Below, piece by piece: positions 63,300-64,000 of a stretch of DNA of 64,000 nt. The translations under genes were made by a program, and so were the position numbers. Position 1 is the stretch's first letter, and every line of letters starts with the position of its first letter. The stretch lies in NCBI GenBank assembly GCA_003725745.1, contig RHDP01000001.1, positions 496,001-560,000 on the forward strand, given 5' to 3'. The notes under the pieces are model-generated. The model was not told where the DNA came from, ran no database searches, and saw only the letters and a list, made by a program, of their open reading frames with translations. Origin of the DNA: Streptomyces sp. I6. GTDB lineage: Bacteria > Actinomycetota > Actinomycetes > Streptomycetales > Streptomycetaceae.

Positions 63300-64000
63300 A
63301 TGGAGATGAATGCCTCATACACCAGTTTCGTCGCGGTAGGCGACTCGTTCACCGAAGGCATGTCGGACCTGCTCCCCGACGGCACGTACCGGGCTGGGCA
63401 GATCTCCTCGCCGCCCGGCTGGCCACCCGCTCCCCCGGCTTCCGGTACGCGAACCTGGCGGTCCGGGGCAAGCTCATCGGCCAGATCGTCGAGGAGCAGG
63501 TCGGTCCCGCCGCCGCCATGCGGGCGGACGTGGTGACGATGGTCGGCGGCCTCAACGACGCACTGCGCCCCAGGTGCGACCTGGGGCGGGTACGGGACCG
63601 GCTCGAGGAGGCCGTGGAGCGCCTCGCGCCGAGCTGCCGCCGGCTGGTGCTGATGCGCAGCCCGGGACGGCGGGGCCCGGTCATGGAACGCTTCCGGCCC
63701 CGCATGGAGGCGCTGTTCGAGCACATCGACGGTCTGGCGGCCCGGCACGGCGCGCTGGTGGTCGACCTGTACGGGGCCGAGGCGCTCGGCGACCAGCGCA
63801 TGTGGGACGTGGACCGGCTGCATCTCACGGCCGAGGGACACCGGAGGGTCGCCGAAGCCGTCTGGCAGGGACTCGGTCTGGCCCCCGAGGACGACTGGCG
63901 GTCCCCCCTGCCCCCGTCGGTGCCCCTCGGCTGGACGGCCCGGCGGACCGCCGACGTCCGGTTCGCCCGGGAGCACCTGGCCCCGTGGATCGGCCGGCGC
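63300..64000 (+). CDS. SGNH/GDSL-type hydrolase, frameshifted, runs off the window
   Basis: Block I is 'FVAVGDSFTEGMSDLLPDG' with the nucleophile serine. The frame breaks in the G run at 63391-63393; adding one base gives 'GTYRGWADLLAARLATRSPG', the normal continuation. Block III is 'VTMVGGLNDALRPRCDLGR' (G-x-N-D) and block V 'WDVDRLHLTAEGHRRVAEAV' (D-x-x-H). The protein is intact through all catalytic residues and continues past base 64000. It is of the Streptomyces intracellular or secreted esterase type; no signal peptide is seen. ATG 63300 or 63306. Confidence 0.86.

Overview
The window is a very GC-rich actinobacterial chromosome segment and is almost certainly Streptomyces. This rests on the gene families present rather than on any database search: a DUF397 protein paired with an XRE/DUF5753-type regulator, MurT/GatD, a CtaG-type cytochrome oxidase assembly protein, a ureABCFGD urease set, a bioF/bioB-bioA-bioD biotin locus, paralogous CNNM/CorC membrane proteins, frequent GTG starts and ATGA stop-start overlaps. 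No tRNA, rRNA or CRISPR array was recognised.

Left part (1-14.7 kb). After the 3' end of an iron-permease-like gene, an Lrp regulator and a frameshifted aminopeptidase P comes the most unusual block, a compact biosynthetic-looking cluster at 2984-14434. One minus-strand operon, transcribed from about 10.95 kb leftwards, encodes an acylating acetaldehyde dehydrogenase, a 4-hydroxy-2-oxovalerate aldolase, a JmjC/cupin-like oxygenase, an alpha-oxoamine-synthase-type PLP enzyme, a CitE-type CoA-ester lyase/aldolase, an ornithine-cyclodeaminase/mu-crystallin-type oxidoreductase, an ATP-grasp-like ligase and, just downstream, a MaoC dehydratase. A divergent plus-strand unit encodes a short leader ORF, an MFS exporter and a second ATP-grasp-like protein. 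The enzyme classes resemble those known for the carbonylmethylene pseudopeptides called ketomemicins (CitE aldolase, MaoC dehydratase, PLP-dependent decarboxylative condensation, ATP-grasp ligation), but with a different starter-supply module. I infer an undescribed pseudopeptide-type metabolite. The divergent promoter region carries a 29-bp tandem repeat.

Middle (14.7-29.5 kb): a DoxX-like membrane protein, an operon of an Hsp90-like ATPase with a 1014-residue helical-repeat protein and a third unknown protein, two head-to-head IS110-family insertion sequences, a YjbQ protein, an ABC exporter with a divergent MarR regulator, a TMEM175-like channel and a YdjM-like membrane protein.

Right part (29.6-64 kb) is largely housekeeping: a large DEAD/DEAH helicase, glutathione peroxidase, acyl-CoA dehydrogenase with a divergent TetR, peptide deformylase, murT-gatD (amidation of the peptidoglycan stem), pfkA, ctaG, plsC, urease, a degenerate patch (truncated membrane protein, orphan Phd antitoxin, ClpP-like protein without a normal start codon), a c-di-AMP (ydaO-type) riboswitch in front of an NlpC/P60 cell-wall hydrolase, an RsbW-like kinase, an XRE/DUF397 pair split by a small inverted-repeat element, the biotin genes, a methyltransferase, a Doc-like toxin-antitoxin pair, two CNNM/CorC proteins and an SGNH hydrolase running off the edge.

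A quality warning: at least fifteen reading frames are broken by what looks like loss of a single base in a G or C run (pepP, the TMEM175-like gene, acyl-CoA dehydrogenase twice, murT, gatD, plsC, ureF, the XRE regulator, bioB, the Doc antitoxin, CNNM twice, the SGNH gene and a pseudogene). Several are core genes, so sequencing error is the simplest explanation. The biosynthetic cluster itself has intact frames.
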